Shown here: one piece after another, positions 33,766-43,970 of the stretch
Layout of the letters: every line of letters starts with the position of its first letter
Numbering within the stretch: position 1 is the stretch's first letter
Source: Prostheceraeus crozeri
Taxonomy: Eukaryota; Platyhelminthes; Polycladida; Euryleptidae
Length of the DNA: 64,000 nucleotides
Assembly (NCBI GenBank): GCA_907163375.1
Contig: CAJQUW010011610.1
Coordinates: 477,501 to 541,500 of the forward strand
Reading direction: 5' to 3'
The notes under the pieces: generated by a model
Databases searched by the model: none
The model's input: the letters and a program-made list of their open reading frames with translations, nothing else
Told to the model about the DNA's origin: nothing
Made by a program: the position numbers and the translations under genes

Positions 33766-36004
33766 GAAAGTGAAAAATCACCTCCCGTATGACGCCGTTA
33801 ATTACATCAGGAAATTGTTTATCTTTTTCGACGCGCAAAACATGAAATAGACTAATGTATGATTTTCATTATTTACACATTCCCTTCCAGGCTGCATCAA
33901 CTGATGAATACCTTCATAACTTTAACTTGTAGTTTTATGTTAATAGGTGTTATATTTCTTATCTGATGAAGTCCGAAAAGCGAATAAGTAACAAACAATT
34001 ACGTATAATAATTTATGCGATTTAGGTTTCTTTAAGCGTAGAAGAAGAAATTGATTATTTATATCTAAATATTTTGCATAAATATGTTGTCAAGCTCCAT
34101 TATGGTTTCCATTCACCGTCTTAGTGAAGACAAGACCACTTATTTTTTGCAAAATGAAGACACCTCCAAAAATGTCAAAAGTTTCTAAACAGACAATGAA
34201 TATCAACATTAGCAAGCTTGCATGATAATCTGTAAGTCAAACTCTAGTATTTTGTAAATAAGAAGACATATATATCGGAAATGTAGTCTCCCAAGTTTGT
34301 AGTAGAGAGATACACTTGCCTCGTACTCTTGACTTCAGCAGGCTTGGGAAAATTTCCTGAATAAGCACACACGTGCTGTTTTCATCATGCAAGTACAGTT
34401 TGACATGAATTCTCAGATTCACAGACAAGAAATACCATGTTTAGCTGATGTAAATTATACACTAGATCAGATGTTGATTTCTTTAGTTAGAGGTAGGTAA
34501 GATAAGGATGCATTTTAGCTCCGCGTAGAACATCGAAGAAATTGTAACTCTAATACAACTTAACAACTGTCAAATAGAACTGCATCTGTTTATTTCAATG
34601 ATTCAATTTTTTACAAAAATTGAGGCATTTGAAGAACGTCCTAAAAGTCTCTTTATCCTTTTATAGTTTCAAAATTGAAAATTATCCGCAGGTGATTTTC
34701 ATAATTTTCGAAAATTATTTTAAAAATGTGACAAAATATTTTTGCAATATATTTTTTAAAATAGAAAATTCAATAGCTCGGCATTGTTGGCACTGCCTAC
34801 GACTATCCAGTGAGACCAATTGAATTGTGTAATAGAAACTGCCTAAATAGAAATTTATGAACTTAAGCCCAAGGAGCGACTAATTCGCAACATGCAACAC
34901 GCTACAACATGACACAAAAATAGCATGTGCTTGTTTGAAGCACAAAAATAGTATGTGTATCTTTGATTGACAAGGGCCAGTCACATGTATTCGTGTGGTC
35001 ATATGTACAGAGTTCACACATGAGATAGGTAGGTACTCAAAATTAAGTTAATATTTGATAAATGGCCTATAAATCACTTTCCACTTTCACAGCAGCATTT
35101 GTTAACCTTAACTTGCACACTAAACAGCAAAATGCAGTGGTCTCTTAATTATGGTATTTAACCTGATAACTAGGATCTTGATATTTGTCTCGAGTTATGA
35201 CTGTATGCGAAGTTATATCGGTAGTTGGTATAGGAAGATATGATCAATAGGCGGTTCTATGATTCCAATAGGGTGAAATAGTTAATCATGATCAGTCCCA
35301 TACTTCGACTGTATCTCAATATCTGATTATTTGACATAGTATCCTATTACACACGATCAGAGATTATCAAGACGCAGGTTAACCATGCCAATATGTGCTT
35401 AGAAAATAATGGATTAAAAGAAGAAGATTAGCTCTCTTTCAATAGCAATTAATTGATGCCAGCGATATCACTGCCAACATGTCCTTGGACTAATGGCAAT
35501 TATTGTTAACATGGTTCAAAATACACAAACTATATACTTCAAATAAACGACGCAATTTACGTGACATGCGATGTCCTGTTTTGTATGCGGTTTGCAAGTT
35601 TGATTAATAATTAGTCGGATTGTGAATCAAACAATCATCGGTGGGTATTGTCGAATTTACTATCCCACGACCGTGAGAATGATCTAGTCCGTAAATAACA
35701 ACGTTCTTCAGGTTATAGATTAAAGGAATGCCAATGCGGAGAAAGAATCTATCTACGAAGGAAGCAAGCATATTTACAGTAATATCAATTCGCCTAAACT
35801 TACAAAATCTGTCTAAAAATTCGGGGTTTAAGGTGAAGAAGACAACTTATTTACATGTATAGTGGATTACAGACTTGGATGGAGTATTTCAGACATTCTG
35901 TTACCTAAAATAATTTCTTATGCGTGGCATTGCATTTAGTTTTTGAAAATAGCCAATATCTACTTATGAAGTGAGAGAAAATTGAGCAAATATCGTCACT
36001 TTGC
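33766..36004. other. Intron; nothing recognised
   Basis: AT-rich intron sequence without coding or repeat signal that I can support. Confidence 0.5.
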
Positions 36005-36135
36005 CAGGCGGCCTTATTGTTGAAATATTTCAGTCCGGGTGTCCTTCTTGGCAACTTCCAATGACACGCCGCCCAATGCCACCTTCTTCATTTCGAGTCC
36101 AAGCACTTAGCCACTGTGCCACGGATGCTATGATG
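36005..36135 (-). mobile_element. tRNA-derived SINE, family A, copy 1
   Basis: On the minus strand it starts near 36131 with CATCCGTGGCACAGTGGCTAA and AGTGCTTGGACTCGAA, a tRNA-like A-box (TGGCACAGTGG) region. The body then contains TCATTGGAAGTTGCCAAGAA and GGACACCCGG. The same head and body occur on the plus strand at 61428-61610 (TGGCACAGTGGATAAGTGCT; TCATTGGAAGTCGGCAGGAA). The body word GGCAGGAAGGGCAT resembles conserved SINE bodies of several invertebrates. Confidence 0.75.
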
Positions 36136-36532
36136 GAATGCAAACTTATACAAATTTCATAGAGTTAATAGCGAAAAGTTATATAAAAAGCCAAGAGTTA
36201 ATAGCGACAGTATATCGAGTGACTTAAAAGATACTGCGCCTTAACATGAGAATGCCTATGTTGAGCATTATATTTATCACGAAATTTTAATTATTGAAAT
36301 TAGCATGCCTTTTACGACTATGATACTGCTGTGTTGTTCTGGCATACTGCACATGGATGAGACGCATCTTTAACTTGTCATTATACTTCATTATTCATCC
36401 AAGTAGTGTTTGATATTGAATATGTTAGTTTCAGCAACAATAAAAGCGCATAGGTAATTCTTTATTTTCAACCCGCTTGCTTGTTATACTTATACTTGTT
36501 ATACTTGCTTTCAATTTAGAACAATTATCATT

Positions 36533-36643
36533 ATAGTGATATAACTACGACATCTGTACTACCACAGAAAATGTAGCACGAGGCGAAGCCGAGTGCTACA
36601 TCTTTCTATGGTAGTACAGATGGAGTAGTTATATCACTATTAT
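36533..36643. repeat. Palindromic core of the tandem unit, copy 1 (copy 2 at 40221-40339)
   Basis: ATAGTGATATAACTAC and GTAGTTATATCACTAT bound a nearly full palindrome with inner arms CATCTGTACTACCA and TGGTAGTACAGATG and an ATGTAGCAC/GTGCTACAT centre around GAGGCGAAGCCGA. In copy 2 the palindrome extends further (GTTTGATAAT against ATTATCAAAC). It may be a small inserted element carried along in the tandem unit. Confidence 0.65.
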
Positions 36644-36901
36644 CAAACGATCAAGAAATGTCAATGAACTCTATGGACCAGTGACGATATAGACAATCTG
36701 CTAAGAACACAAACGTGGTTGGCTTTCCATGGCATCCAAAGTCCTAGTAGATAGCCTATCCAATATTGATGTCATGCATTTCCATAGAAATTAACAATAC
36801 CATAGAAAGTACTATTAACTACTTCTATGTGCATTTCCTTCATTTGAATTTCAAGTGAACCGATATTTAACTGGCATTTGCATGAGGTGTAGCCTTATTA
36901 T

Positions 36902-37949
36902 CATAGAAATTAACAATACCATAGAAAGTCCTAGAATGGAAATTGCATGAAAATTATGGCACACGCCGGGGGAACTTAGTTGGGGCAAAATGCAAATTGT
37001 ACGAGCTGGTTTCCTTGCTTTCTGATTGGCATTTATGTTTATCAAGCCAATTTGTGATCTGGATTGTTACTCCTTGTCCAAAGATCATGTACACAAAAGC
37101 AATAAAGAATTGACGAAATACTGCGGCGACAGGATGACAAAGAAGGAAATCCTTTAAAACGTTCTGTACGTTCATTATTTTGAAATATCGCTCCTATAAT
37201 CTATCATGAGTATAATCAGACACATATGCAACTTGTAATGTCGATTTACAGATCATGCATTACTCCAGCTTGAAATCAGAGGCCAAAAAATCTTCGATTA
37301 TCCATTTTACTCTTAAGGGTTCTCCTGTTCATCATATTTGAACAATTTTCAAAATCTTTGCATGCTTTCGAATATCAGCTTCGAAAATATCATCACACTA
37401 TATCACATGAGTCATTCAATGATTAATTGAAAAGTTCCAGCGACATTTTATTTATCTGAGAAATGATTGTCGGTAAAGCAACCTCTTTTTGTCCCCCTAA
37501 TATTTTCATTGAATCTTCACACCACAGAAGCGGACTTTTCTCTTTGTTTAAATTCTTGTCTGTTAATTCTTTAGATTCTCTTACAACCAGTATACCGACC
37601 ACTTTCAGTTATGACTGTAAACTAAATTTTGATTCGCATTCCAGTATTGAAAAATTGGAAAATAGTTGTCAGTGACTGCTACAAATAGACAAAGTATATT
37701 AATCCATGGAATAGTAGGCTATTTCACATGAAACAATACCACCATCTCACTTAAAATTCTCTTCATGAAAATCCTGTAATTAGGTGTCAACAACTTCCAC
37801 AACCAACTTGACAAATAGTTTGACTATGATACATGTACAATGTTTTAGATCGAATCTGATCTACAAACCATAGATTTTTCCATGTGCCATCATTGTACAT
37901 AGGCAAGATATCAAACTTCCATTCTAGTGTATTATTATCTACTTCTATG
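36902..37949. mobile_element. 1,048-bp non-autonomous transposon, CATAG/CTATG ends, 8-bp target duplication
   Basis: The element begins CATAGAAATTAACAATACC and ends TATTATCTACTTCTATG. CTTATTAT flanks it on both sides (36894-36901 and 37950-37957). The sister tandem unit at 40590-40600 shows the empty site with a single copy. The terminal inverted repeats are short and imperfect, with TAGAATGGAA and its inverse further in. No transposase is evident in either strand. A 48-bp internally deleted relative lies within each tandem unit. Confidence 0.75.
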
Positions 37950-38044
37950 CTTATTATCTATACCCAAGATATCATCTAAGCTTACTTGCAATTTGGGTGC
38001 ATTGTAGGGTAAAAAAATGTAGCACGGTAGCCCATTGGATTACA

Positions 38045-40131
38045 CATAGACTTCTAAATTTCTCTGGACAGATAGGTTGAAATTGGCTCATACATGATCA
38101 GGCATGGATTCCTAAATATTACACATAGACTGTCAATAAGCATAATCAACATTTTGGAGAACAAGTTGCCTGCCAGCACAGCATGTATGTATATTTAAGT
38201 ACATTAGGAGTTAGGACGCATGAGACTGCACATGCTTATGCGCTAAACGCATGTGCTACACCTCCGCGTTATTTGCTAATTTTGCGATTTTTTTCTACCA
38301 ACTTTCTCAGAACTGAGACATTTGAGATTTTATGAACAAATATCTTGCACATGCTGTTAAAAATGTCATTGAAATTTCGGAAATCTGATGCATGTACGTG
38401 CGAACAGCGAGATTTTACGAAGTAATCGGAAATTTGATGATATTCATCGATAGTCTGAGCATCGTCCTTTCATTTTTTTAAATAAAGATACTATTTTCTT
38501 AGACAATTATTCAGTTTCAGTTATATCTTGCATAACCCTCTAGCAAGGAATGTATAGTTGAAGCACAGATACGTTTGGTGGAAAAGACTTCCCATGATAA
38601 ATTTTGCACAAAAACTTTGCAGCTTCAGGATGTCGAACATTGCCAACTCACTGTTTGTGACAGTACACTGACGACAAAAATCACATTTATTGCATTTCAG
38701 GAGTGAAAGGCAGCAAGGACCACTTATATCATCTCGATTATTATGATTCATATTGAAATCAGTTTTTGTATGCAAACATTCTCCTGCATACACATCATCT
38801 TTTGTGGTTGACTGCATGATATTATATCATCAACATTTCTCAGACTAAATCCGGAAAACTTCAATAAAGCTATTGTTTTCATTTTCTTGTCACTCTCTGT
38901 AAGGTGACGCATGGAAATAAAATAATTTGCACTAGTCATTTGACGCATCCAGCTAAAACCCTTATCAATGTGATCTGGCTGTGCTTTTCCGAGCATTGGT
39001 CATTGGTCTCAGAAGAGCCTCCATCACAGGTCGGATCGCCTGATAACTGTTCAGACCTTATAGAAGTAGCTGCTCATGTTGCAAATGCTCATTGTGTCCA
39101 TCATGATTGTTTTCATGAAATATGAATGCGAAGAAGGATCTCCGCATAGTTCACTTTTCTGTTCCCCCTCATTCCAGGACATTCGTAGTGTGGAAATCGG
39201 TGGCTTCTCTTTTCCTCTCGAAACTGACCCTTACATAACAATGGTCAATGATTCGGTTGGATCTTCCGTCCGTTGAATTCGGCTTCACGGAACTTTGTCA
39301 GTCTTTCCCAAGTATTAAATAATTGAATCCAATTTCGAATTTCTATTCTTGGCTGGTCATCCAGAGATTATCCAGAAGTCATCAGATTGACAACTTTGGA
39401 AAACTTGTGATAGATGATAGATACATTGTGTGCTGCTTGGAATGGATTTTTCTCTGTGATAGATGCAACTATTCGCAGATTTTTCGACAGTCAATGATAC
39501 GACGATGCTGAGGAGAAGATTTCAACTTATAATCGCCATTTTTAGTCCATTATGGTTTTGAGATGTCACAAACCCAGATGGAATGGTTTCTTTCTAAATT
39601 TTAGACAAAATTGTCATAACAAGAAATCTTCCGATTGTGTTTCCATTGCCAGGACATATACTTGAAAACGTGGCCATGGCGGATCGCGGCTTTGTAGTTG
39701 TTTGGAGAAGTATCTAGACAGAGAAAGGAATTTTGATCGCACTGTACTTTAGATCACGCTGTTTCATTGCTTGGCATTATGATCCATCCATGTCCTTCGT
39801 GGTAGCATTGGTCAGATTCATGGAATTGAAGGTTACACAAGACGTCACACAAGGTTGCACAAGAATGTTTAGTTGGGATATAATACTTTCAACTAAATCG
39901 ATGCAATCACAAATTCAAATTTCTTTGTTATGCAGGCAGAGGAATGTATTTGTCTTACACCGTCATTGCATTTCGGTTCACAGCCAGCAACGGTATCGTT
40001 GCTTGCATGTTGCATTCAAATAAGCTGCAAAATTCGATCTTTGCAACACGAGTGGTGGTTGGCCTGAACATGTATAAAAATGATTTCAAATTTTGCTTAC
40101 CTATCTGTCCAGAGAAATTTAGAAGTCTATG
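38045..40131. mobile_element. 2.09-kb DNA transposon with 33-bp perfect TIRs
   Basis: TIRs 38045-38077 and 40099-40131 are perfect inverses starting CATAGACTTCTAAATTTCTC. GATTACA flanks both sides (38038-38044 and 40132-40138), and the sister unit at 40677-40684 shows the unoccupied site. Read with one shared base the duplication would be 8 bp. The minus strand holds short broken frames; one at 38521-38817 has ISGPCCLSLLKCNKCDFCRQ, a cysteine pattern like the C-terminus of P/THAP9-type transposases, but this is weak. Superfamily is uncertain: P-like or hAT-like by target-site length. The copy appears young by its TIRs yet lacks an intact transposase. Confidence 0.8.
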
Positions 40132-40776
40132 GATTACATGTATTTTGATTCATAGAAATTCCGTTCTACATTAGAAAATGTAGAACGCATAGTTCAACAT
40201 AGTGGAGATAGGAAGGGAGTTTGATAATATAGTGATATAACTACGACATCTGTACTACCACAGAAAATGTAGCACGAGGCGAAGCCGAGTGCTACATCTT
40301 TCTATGGTAGTACAGATGGAGTAGTTATATCACTATTATCAAACGATCAAGAAATGTCAATGAACTCTATGGACCAGTGACGATATAGACAATCTGCTAA
40401 GAACACAAACGTGGTTGGCTTTCCATGGCATCCAAAGTCCTAGTAGATAGCCTATCCAATATTGATGTCATGCATTTCCATAGAAATTAACAATACCATA
40501 GAAAGTACTATTATCTACTTCTATGTGCATTTCCTTCATTTGAATTTCAAGTGAACCGATATTTAACTGGCATTTGCATGAGGTGTAGCCTTATTATCTA
40601 TACCCAAGATATCATCTAAGCTTATTTGCAATTTGGGTGCATTGTAGGGTAAAAAAATGTAGCACGGTAGCCCATTGGATTACATGTATTTTGATTCATA
40701 GAAATTCCGTTCTACATTAGAAAATGTAGAACGCATAGTTCAACATAGTGGAGATAGGAAGGGAGTTTGATAATAT

Positions 40777-41570
40777 GAATCTACGTGTATTACATCGATT
40801 AAAATCTTCCCATAGAGCTACAATCTGTTTAATCACTTTTTGTGTGAAAACTGTAAATATGAATAATCGGTGACCAGCACTTTTGAATTATAATGCATTG
40901 ACAAAAGAGGTAGCAGATTAAAGTGCAATAATCAAATATCCGCATCATTTTTGTTATTGTTTGATTTCAACTTTGGAATGCAGTTTTGCGTATTTGCCAA
41001 TCTTTCAATGTTCACAACCTTTTGATCGCATCTTGTTACACCTTAATATTCAGACTTCAATGAATTTAATCCAATAAGCTTTATTGTATATCTCTTGAAG
41101 TTAGAAAGTGTTTCACAAATATTCTGCGGGAGACCGACTTTTTAAATAGCCGAAAGGGAATTTCAATGTACTCAAACAGCCTTCCCGCAGAGATCCCTCA
41201 CAGAACTACGTGTGTCGTGTCATCGAGATGTCACTTCTGATTTAATTATACAATAACAACAAAACGTTCACTAGTTGAGGTTGTGGCATGACTGATGGTT
41301 GGCTCTCACGAAATTGACTGGATTTCTTAGGGGCCTCCCACCGCGAGTCTGGACCTCATCATAAGTGTGAAATTCCATTTGGCAATACTTCTACAAGATC
41401 TCAGTTGTTCACTTCTTTCAGAGCTATACAAACAAGATAAATCGCATCAGATGACCATTGACGCTGATTAGTTGGCCTATCTCGCGTCTTCCAAGCATCA
41501 CAGGTATCAATATTAGTTTAAAATGTGATCGAAGGACAATTCCGTCATTTATTAAGGAACATTGGCTTAC
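40777..41570. other. Intron; nothing recognised
   Basis: Unique AT-rich intronic sequence between the tandem dimer and the FTP exon donor (GTAAGC on the minus strand, 41570-41565). Confidence 0.5.
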
Positions 41571-41840
41571 CTTGACCTCTACCTTGCCAGGTATGAATCC
41601 GCACTCCAGACACGATGTTACGCTCACGAAGATCGACAAACCAAACAGGAATATCGACTCCATTCTTATTATTGAGTACTGTACAACTTCGCAAATTATC
41701 ATCTAGGAGTCCGTCAACAGCTTTCTTTGCTTGGCCATGATGCCAATGATTCTCATCAGGTGAAAGATGACGTTTGTCATGACGACCACCACCATTCTCT
41801 AAATTTACCCACGCTTCTTTCTTATATGCAAGATTTGCCA
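41571..41840 (-). CDS. Discoidin/FTP gene, exon encoding first half of FTP domain
   Basis: Minus-strand exon between the acceptor TCTTTGTAG and the donor GTAAGC. It starts with two bases completing a Val codon and ends after one base of the next codon (phase 1 to phase 1). The product begins VANLAYKKEAWVNLENGGG, followed by HLSPDENHWHHGQAKKAVDG, RSCTV and VWFVDLRERNIVSGVRIHTW. The NLA...A-x-A-V-D-G...C...W-x-V-D-L pattern is the first half of an FTP/fucolectin domain. It follows directly on the end of a discoidin domain (42763-42955) and can be joined in phase to either of two terminal exons, 30636-30904 or 22766-23037. A His-rich NHWHH stretch sits at the position where fucolectins place a ligand His. 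Confidence 0.92.
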
Positions 41841-41895
41841 CTACAAAGACGCATGAGAATTCATGAGATTTTCGGTTGAGATATCAATAGAAATA

Positions 41896-42585
41896 GTCCG
41901 GCAGCCAGGACGAGTTTCTGCAGGGAACGAGGCCGAAAGTGAGACTTTCACAGAATGATGTAGGCCCTACATCCTCTGCCTACTACGAATTGGCACGTCT
42001 GTCGAGTTCTAGTGAGTTCCTCTTCTTTTCAGACAGAATCATAGAAAAACACATGTAAATCCAATGGGACGCAGATTGCAGTTTTCGGCTAAAATGAAAT
42101 ATTCGATGATTTCGCTGACCAACATGAAAGTATTAATCTAGAGTCATAATTTTTGACAAGGAATGTGCTATTATCATGCCTCTGATCGACAATGTATGTG
42201 AGAATTTGGATGAATTTGGATAAAGTTGATCAAAATGTCTGTGTTTGCCGACATTAAGAGGCTCGCCAAATCTGAATGTGTTTAGCTTTATAGACATGGG
42301 TGCATGAACATGAAAGGAAATGACCTGAAGACATTCCATGCCAAAAATTGTAACTCTGGGCTCGGTACTTTTCGCTTAATCGGAGAAAACATAGAAAATT
42401 TCATTTTAGCCAAAAACTGCAATCTGCGTCCCATTGGATTTACATGTGTTTTCTTTGATCCTGTCTGACAAGAAGAGGAACTCACTAGAAACGGCCGATT
42501 CGTAGTAGGCATATGGTGTACATCATTCTGCGATAGTCTCACTTTCGGCCTCGTTCCCTGCAGAAACTCGTTCTGGCTGCCAGAC
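41896..42585. mobile_element. 690-bp inverted-repeat element with TA duplication
   Basis: TIRs of roughly 220 bp (41896-42125 and 42370-42585) start GTCCGGCAGCCAGGACGAG on the left and GTCTGGCAGCCAGAACGAG on the right when inverted. They share GTTTCTGCAGGGAACGAGGC, CCGAAAGTGAGACT and ATCCAATGGGACGCAGATTG. TA flanks both ends (41894-41895 and 42586-42587). The structure fits a Tc1/mariner-type MITE with long TIRs. It fills most of the 922-bp intron between the discoidin and FTP exons. Confidence 0.8.
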
Positions 42586-42762
42586 TAAAATGGTTCTAAA
42601 TAAATATTCATACAGTACTAATTATTACATAGAAATGCTATAAGTTGTACAAGTACAAGTACAATGGATTCATTAGCACGTAGAAATTCGTGACACATAG
42701 TATTTAAAAGGGAGAATATAAAATGATCAATGTCTATGAGTGATGAAGTAAGTCGTACTTAC

Positions 42763-42955
42763 CACATTTGCTGTTCTTGTTTATTTTGAAGAAACCAGGT
42801 CCGCAATCTCCTGTATGTGGACATCCAAACAAACCCGCGCGCATAGAGATCCGCCCATGCCAGGTTAGTGGATGGAATCGAACGTAACGTGCGCTGAACG
42901 GAGAGCTCAGATAATGAATGCGCTCCGTATTCTTGTCGGTATTTCCGGCAAAGCT
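42763..42955 (-). CDS. Discoidin/FTP gene, exon encoding C-terminal half of the discoidin domain
   Basis: Minus-strand exon from the acceptor GTTTACAG to the donor GTAAGT, phase 0 to phase 1. It reads SFAGNTDKNTERIHYLSSPF, SARYVRFHPLTWHGRISMRA and GLFGCPHTGDCGPGFF. GNTDxN...A-R-Y-V-R-F-x-P-x-x-W-H...I-S-M-R-x-x-L-x-G-C is the classic second half of an F5/8 type C domain, and the final Cys pairs with the first Cys of the domain in known structures (here expected at CKRLMG, exon 59652-59792). A 16-residue linker with Cys follows before the FTP domain. The upstream intron is 14.3 kb. The ORF shown in another frame over the same bases is a shadow. Confidence 0.93.
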
Positions 42956-43659
42956 CTGTAAACAACACGGCTATACGTAAAATTTCAGCTCTGTAAAATT
43001 CTAAATTGCAACACGATTCTGAGCTTCATGTGAATAAAGAATAAATGATGGATCTGCAATTTTTTCTCAATCGAATGACAAATCAGTGACTACGAATGAT
43101 CAACCATCAAAATAGTGAATTAAAGTAATTGCAATGAAACTTAGAAGATATGGGCGCACATCACTCATTAGATCCGCCTTGAACATCTGTGCGAAATACA
43201 TAATTCTGTCATTGTTCACACTTACATGTAGATGTCCGTGAAGTTTCGGAAAAAGTCTAAATTAGTAAGTAGGTTGATATGTACATGTCCATAGATTGTT
43301 GCTGACTACTGCAGGGCCTTATCTACAACCTGCACAGCTGCGCGGAACGAGGAATCGCAGTTGCATGGGATCCCAACCTAGTGTACTACTTTTTATGATG
43401 ATTACATGAAAAGCAATGTAAGTTTATGCTGAAGTAAAGCCTTAATATTTGGTAGGACTGTTGAATATCCCCTTAAAATGTAATCTTGATTACCTAAGGT
43501 GAATTCTCCCGATGGTCCGATAATATCAGAGCCCTAGCTGATTGCCAATGGTTTAGTGAAATCACTTGCATATTCACTGGCAGTCTAATTCAAGGGTATC
43601 AAAAAAGCATCAATATTAAGCACGTCTTTATTATACATTAAATTGCATGTAACATAGAA
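42956..43659. other. Intron, 3' end portion; nothing recognised
   Basis: AT-rich intron sequence immediately upstream, in gene sense, of the discoidin exon at 42763-42955. No repeats recognised. Confidence 0.5.
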
Positions 43660-43970
43660 GTGAATATTTTCGCTGCTTTAAGACAGATTCGTTCGGTTCG
43701 TCGACTCTCTTGTTTTCTCAAGACTCGATTACTGCATCTGTCTGGTGTCTGGACTTCATGGCTGTGTCGCTTCACGCCTCCGAGCCGTCATCAATGCTTC
43801 AGCCAGATTTATCTACAGTCTCCCTCGTTCGGCGCATATTTCACCATTTTTTGCAACAGTTTCAATGGCTACCAATCGGTCTTCGAATCGACCTTCGTCT
43901 GTTGACCATGGTGTTTAAGTGCCTTCGCTATCTTATCCAGGCGATTTCAACAAGATATCTTTTTTAGAAA
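43660..43970 (+). mobile_element. CR1/Jockey-group LINE, reverse-transcriptase C-terminal fragment
   Basis: Plus-strand frames read AALRQIRSVRRL, then FSRLDYCICLVSGL, LRAVINASARFIYSLPRSAH and, in another frame, FLQQFQWLPIGLRIDLRLL and TMVFKCLRYL. LDYC...R-x-x-N-A-x-A-R-x-I...W-L-P-x-x-x-R-I...K-x-L is the standard end of non-LTR RTs. At least one frame change occurs inside. It is a short fragment opposite in orientation to the host gene, and may belong to the same family as the endonuclease fragment at 11864-13215. Confidence 0.8.

Larger units (their letters stand above)
36533..40776. repeat. 546-bp tandem dimer, first unit split by two transposons
   Basis: Unit 1 is 36533-36902 + 37951-38044 + 40131-40230. 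Unit 2 is 40229-40676 plus 40677-40776. Segment 36533-36902 matches 40229-40598 at 369 of 370 positions. Segment 37951-38044 matches 40591-40684 at 93 of 94. Segment 40131-40230 equals 40677-40776 at all 100. The second unit preserves the unoccupied version of both insertion points found in unit 1. The near identity means the duplication is very recent. The units lie in the intron between 41571 and 30904. Confidence 0.9.

Noticed and set aside
39660-39720. MADRGF phrase suggesting an ISL2EU/Harbinger transposase
   Set aside because: No other transposase block surrounds it on that strand, and the element's TIR and target length do not suit Harbinger.
40131-40776. 100-bp direct repeats read as solo LTR pair
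   Set aside because: They are the shared end segment of a 546-bp tandem unit, not the ends of a retroelement; there is no internal coding region or terminal TG...CA.
42759-42968. Frame beginning MLFTELCRKYRQEYG
   Set aside because: It is the wrong frame of the discoidin exon; the correct frame gives FAGNTDKN...GLFGC with matching splice sites.
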